Origin: Truepera sp.
Lineage (GTDB): Bacteria > Deinococcota > Deinococci > Deinococcales > Trueperaceae
Reading direction: 5' to 3'
NCBI GenBank assembly: GCA_018333775.1
Contig: JAGXSO010000077.1
Location: 1-9,512 of the forward strand
DNA length: 9,512 nucleotides
The position numbers and the translations under genes are program-made. Shown piece after piece: positions 7,870-9,512 of the stretch (within the stretch, counting starts at the first letter, position 1; every line of letters starts with the position of its first letter). The notes beneath the pieces are model-generated. The model was not told where the DNA came from. It did not search any database and saw nothing but the letters and a program-made list of their open reading frames with translations.

Positions 7870-7888
7870 CATAGTACTATGCGCATAG
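7870..7888. promoter_or_regulatory. Two overlapping perfect 12-bp palindromes (three alternating CATAG/CTATG half-sites), operator candidate
   Basis: CATAGTACTATG (7870-7881) and CTATGCGCATAG (7877-7888) are each perfect palindromes sharing the central CTATG. The half-sites alternate in orientation every 7 bp. The element sits on the expected start site of the plus-strand genes and overlaps a -10-like hexamer on the minus strand, the place for a repressor that controls both directions. The neighbouring BlaI-type protein is the obvious candidate binder, by inference. Confidence 0.6.
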
Positions 7889-7900
7889 ATTAAACTGCAA
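7871..7900 (-). promoter_or_regulatory. Weak minus-strand promoter candidate for the 85-residue protein/BlaI/M56 group
   Basis: On the minus strand TTGCAG (7895-7900) and TACTAT (7871-7876) are 18 bp apart. The -10 has 4 of 6 consensus matches and the -35 has 3 of 6. The -10 lies inside the first palindrome, so one bound protein could block both this promoter and the divergent one. Confidence 0.3.
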
Positions 7901-7969
7901 GTGTGACCAGAACGCTGACTTAATTAAATAGGGTCAAAGGGAGCTTCTGGTAAGTTCGGAGGTTGAATA

Positions 7970-8332
7970 GTGAGGGCTGTTATCGTTGCCACGTTTTTCC
8001 TTTCTCTAGTTTTTGCTAGTCAGCAAGAGACAACCTTAAGCGAGATAGGGATCATTACACCCCTAACAATTTCTTGTACCGCCTGGGGGTCATGGCAGCT
8101 ATTCGGGAGTTATTGTGAGCTGGCGCAAACTAACTACTGTTCAAGTAGCTCTGCTCACTATTGTCCAGTGCGCATGCATGTCTACATGCGAAGTCGTACT
8201 TGCACCCAGCTTGAGACCGGAAATACGTGGACTGAGAGAGAGCATTCTCAAGGTTGGAGCGGCTGCTGTCCAGGGTCTTGTGTTCAAAGCATGCCGATCT
8301 CTTCGGCTGGCATGGGCTTTTGCCCACTTTAG
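7970..8332 (+). CDS. Cysteine-rich exported protein A (W-x-x-W ... R-x-R-x-C, TSP1-like pattern), unknown function
   Basis: 120 residues, no known family. The start is GTG with GGAGG 7 nt upstream. Residues 1-16 are a signal peptide (MRAVIVATFFLSLVFA). The mature part has nine cysteines: 36, 49, 57, 65, 78, 99, 100, 104 and 118. A core pattern C-T-A-W-G-S-W (36-42) is followed by R-S-R-T-C (74-78), N-T-W-T-E (85-89) and G-C-C-P-G-S-C (98-104). The Trp pair and R-x-R-x-C recall thrombospondin type-1 repeats, but spacing and cysteine count differ, so the likeness may be only structural. The next gene is a clear paralogue with the same cysteine order. Disulfides would form outside the cytoplasm. 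The gene is visibly more AT-rich than the flanking ones. Its stop TAG overlaps the next gene's ribosome binding site. Confidence 0.82.
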   Translation: MRAVIVATFFLSLVFASQQETTLSEIGIITPLTISCTAWGSWQLFGSYCELAQTNYCSSSSAHYCPVRMHVYMRSRTCTQLETGNTWTEREHSQGWSGCCPGSCVQSMPISSAGMGFCPL

Positions 8333-8341
8333 GAGTGCAGC

Positions 8342-8731
8342 ATGCTGAAAGGGATTGCGCTCCTCATTCTGAGTATTGTTCTCGGCACCATAGCCCTGTT
8401 GAACACTTCCATGGCCCAGAGTGAGGCGATAGAACCCCAATGGGTCACATGCTCAGCTTGGAGTGGCTGGGCTGATTTGGGGCCGAGCTTCTGCTCCAGC
8501 TCTGTCCTGTGCATTCACTGTTGGCCCTGGCTTGAAGGTCGGTTTCAGGACCAGATACGCCGCCGCACCTGCCAATATGGAGCTACCACGTGGGAAGAAC
8601 TTCAAAGCCGCACCATACGAACCGGATGTTGTGGTGTTTGCATTCCTCTCCCTAGCTCCTATGCCAATACGGATCTAAGCGATCCGGTTTTCACTTTTGC
8701 CGAGGCGTTCAATGATACGACTTGTTATTAG
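8342..8731 (+). CDS. Cysteine-rich exported protein B, paralogue of protein A
   Basis: 129 residues, no known family. The ATG follows AGGAG at 6 nt, with the stop of gene A inside that site (TAGGAG). The signal peptide is at 1-25 (hydrophobic run, then SMA-Q). It has nine cysteines: 37, 51, 57, 60, 77, 96, 97, 100 and 128. Their order matches protein A: C-S-A-W-S-G-W (37-43), two cysteines in place of the middle pair, R-R-R-T-C (73-77), T-T-W-E-E (82-86), G-C-C-G-V-C (95-100), and a last cysteine near the C-terminus. Outside these positions identity is low, so duplication is old or divergence fast. The odd cysteine number leaves one free or for an intermolecular bond. Its last 20 nt overlap the start of gene C. 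Confidence 0.8.
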   Translation: MLKGIALLILSIVLGTIALLNTSMAQSEAIEPQWVTCSAWSGWADLGPSFCSSSVLCIHCWPWLEGRFQDQIRRRTCQYGATTWEELQSRTIRTGCCGVCIPLPSSYANTDLSDPVFTFAEAFNDTTCY

Positions 8732-9194
8732 CCTTATTGCCTCACTGGGCTTGGCCTACGCCGTCGAGTGCGGGTCGTGGACAAGGTGGCAAGCCCTAGG
8801 GGTTCCTTATAGCTTTGGCGCAGTTCAGCTTGTCGATGAACTGCGTGAGCGGGAATGCCGCTCGGGAAATGAGCGGTGGCGTGAGGTCATGTCACGGGGC
8901 CGCTCGGTTGCTAGCCCTATGTATATCATCTATGGCGATACTGCGACGGGGCCGCGGGTTTTGGGTCTTGATGGAACGGAGCCGCAGGAAAGCATCGCAG
9001 GGCTTCTTAATGCCCATGCCGGTCCCCTCCTGATTCTGGTAACACCTGAGGCGGTGGAGCGTTATGATGAGCTTCTGCAAAGGCATGTTCATCTCGTGGT
9101 AGCGCGCGAGGGTGTATGGGTCGATCCATCCAGTGCCCTTTCGTTCGAAGCGCTAGCAGACGCGCTGGCAGCCTTTGTGATACAGGCCCGCTAG
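8712..9194 (+). CDS. Exported protein C: reduced W-x-x-W / R-x-R-x-C core fused to an unrecognised C-terminal domain
   Basis: 160 residues from the ATG at 8712, preceded by GAGG at 6-7 nt. A TTG start at 8697 would only add five residues ahead of the signal peptide. Signal peptide 1-17 (MIRLVISLIASLGLAYA). Residues 20-64 repeat the core of proteins A and B: C-G-S-W-T-R-W (20-26), R-E-R-E-C (46-50), then E-R-W-R-E (54-58). Only two cysteines remain (20 and 49); the middle pair and the C-C-x2/3-C group are gone. Residues about 69-160 form a new domain with alternating strand and helix segments (MYIIYGD, GPLLILVTPEAVERYDELL, VHLVVAREGVWVD, LSFEALADALAAFV), suggesting a small alpha/beta fold that I do not recognise. 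It overlaps gene B by 20 nt, so the two are translationally coupled. Confidence 0.78.
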   Translation: MIRLVISLIASLGLAYAVECGSWTRWQALGVPYSFGAVQLVDELRERECRSGNERWREVMSRGRSVASPMYIIYGDTATGPRVLGLDGTEPQESIAGLLNAHAGPLLILVTPEAVERYDELLQRHVHLVVAREGVWVDPSSALSFEALADALAAFVIQAR

Positions 9195-9268
9195 AGGCGG
9201 ACTTAAGCCTTCGACCAGGAACACGTGTCACCGCCGGTTTTAAAATGGACAGAAACGACGGCAAGAAG

Positions 9269-9299
9269 TTGACACTTTGAGACTGTCGGCACATGGATA
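9269..9299 (+). promoter_or_regulatory. Transposase promoter candidate (consensus -35, weak -10)
   Basis: TTGACA at 9269-9274 is a perfect -35. The best downstream -10 is TGGATA (9294-9299) at 19 bp, which is weak. The TTGACA may instead be part of an IS end repeat. Transcripts from here would include the hairpin at 9325-9377. Confidence 0.3.
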
Positions 9300-9324
9300 G
9301 CGGTTAGCGAGCTTAGCAAGGGAG

Positions 9325-9377
9325 GAGGCCTCCTTAGTAGGCTAAAAAAGCTACGAACACCTGTCAAAGGAGGCCTC
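9325..9377 (+). promoter_or_regulatory. 11-bp stem that masks the transposase ribosome binding site
   Basis: GAGGCCTCCTT (9325-9335) is the exact reverse complement of AAGGAGGCCTC (9367-9377), which contains the AAGGAGG ribosome binding site of the transposase. The 31-nt loop holds a second small hairpin (GTA-g-GCT at 9337-9343 with AGCTAC at 9349-9354, loop AAAAA). The left arm is itself within a 12-bp palindrome (9323-9334). Folding would block translation. Confidence 0.6.
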
Positions 9378-9382
9378 AGGCG

Positions 9383-9512
9383 GTGATACCACAGGAGTTG
9401 AGTCTGGTGATTAGATATCACGTCAACGAAGGGGAACCGGTAAGCCACGTATCAGAACGTTTTGGCGTCAGCCGGCAAACGGTCTACAACCACTTGAGGC
9501 GAGAAGGGGCTG
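9383..9512 (+). CDS. Transposase N-terminus (IstA-like, helix-turn-helix), cut by the window edge
   Basis: The first 43 codons are visible. The start is GTG with AAAGGAGG about 9 nt upstream, and in-frame TAG at 9338-9340 rules out a much longer start. The visible protein is a compact helix-turn-helix: ELSLVIRYHVNEGEPVSHVS, then ERFGVSRQTVYNHLRREG. A helix, a turn at about residue 27-29 and a recognition helix (SRQTVYNHL) fit the DNA-binding start of IstA-type transposases. IS481 or another rve-type transposase is an alternative, because the DDE catalytic core is outside the window. It would act on the IS ends. Confidence 0.75.
   Translation, partial: MIPQELSLVIRYHVNEGEPVSHVSERFGVSRQTVYNHLRREGA

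Larger units (their letters stand above)
9226..9512 (+). mobile_element. Left end of an insertion sequence, probably IS21-like, truncated by the window
   Basis: About 30 bp after gene C the sequence changes to an IS-like end: TGTCACCGCCGGTTTTAAAA followed by TGGACAG. A later TTGACAC may echo that end motif. This is followed by the start of a transposase with a helix-turn-helix. TG at the tip and GGTTTTAAAATGGACAG-type end motifs fit my memory of IS21-family ends, and the transposase start aligns in register with IstA. The exact tip and target duplication cannot be fixed, because the right end is outside the window. Confidence 0.55.

Noticed and set aside
8115..8348. Plus-strand frame overlapping protein A
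   Set aside because: It lacks a signal peptide and good start, whereas the frame at 7970 has both plus a paralogue next door.
8141..8440. Minus-strand open frames across proteins A and B
   Set aside because: No ribosome binding site, and they run against a coupled three-gene operon.
7970..8731. Proteins A and B as true thrombospondin type-1 repeats
   Set aside because: The Trp pair and R-x-R-x-C agree, but the first-cysteine spacing, the C-C pair and the nine-cysteine count do not, so only a likeness is claimed.
9007..9448. Minus-strand open frames over the end of gene C and the IS end
   Set aside because: They cross the IS boundary and lie antisense to the transposase start; no recognisable product.

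Overview
The window reads as chromosomal DNA from a GC-rich bacterium. A Deinococcota member, perhaps near Truepera, is my best guess. It rests on the style of the LivK N-terminus, the GTG/TTG starts, a near-leaderless tgt gene with TATAAT 12 nt before its ATG, and a heptamer repeat between genes. This placement is inference.

Left part (1-3976, minus strand): a transport operon read right to left. A long-chain acyl-CoA synthetase/AMP ligase comes first, then LivM and LivH (membrane permeases of a branched-chain amino acid-type ABC importer), then the start of the periplasmic binding protein (LivK type), cut by the window edge. No ATPase (LivG/LivF) gene is inside the window. A CoA ligase joined to Liv-type permeases suggests uptake followed by CoA activation of a carboxylic acid rather than simple amino acid uptake. 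An inverted pair of 7-bp repeat arrays separates ligase and livM and supplies the ligase's last four codons and its stop.

Centre (3977-5469): a divergent regulatory region with two clear dyads precedes tgt (tRNA-guanine transglycosylase, plus strand), which makes the queuosine-type modification at tRNA position 34. This TGT carries an insertion and motif variants that I associate with candidate-phyla (CPR)-type enzymes.

Right-centre (5495-7795, minus strand): a BlaI-type winged-helix repressor and an M56 (BlaR1/MecR1-type) membrane metalloprotease, 2 bp apart, preceded by a gene for an 85-residue exported protein. The protease has no beta-lactam sensor domain; its C-terminus is a different extracytoplasmic domain.

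Right (7970-9194, plus strand): three tightly coupled genes for small exported proteins. The first two are diverged paralogues with nine cysteines in the same order. The third keeps only the W-x-x-W / R-x-R-x-C core and adds a new C-terminal domain. They are divergent from the M56/BlaI group across a 174-bp region holding promoter-like elements over two overlapping perfect 12-bp palindromes. I recognise no family for these proteins. Together with the protease/repressor pair they are the best candidate here for an undescribed system: a proteolytic envelope-signalling switch controlling cysteine-rich secreted proteins.

Right edge (about 9226-9512): the left end of an insertion sequence, probably IS21-like, with the first 43 codons of a helix-turn-helix transposase whose ribosome binding site lies in an 11-bp stem.
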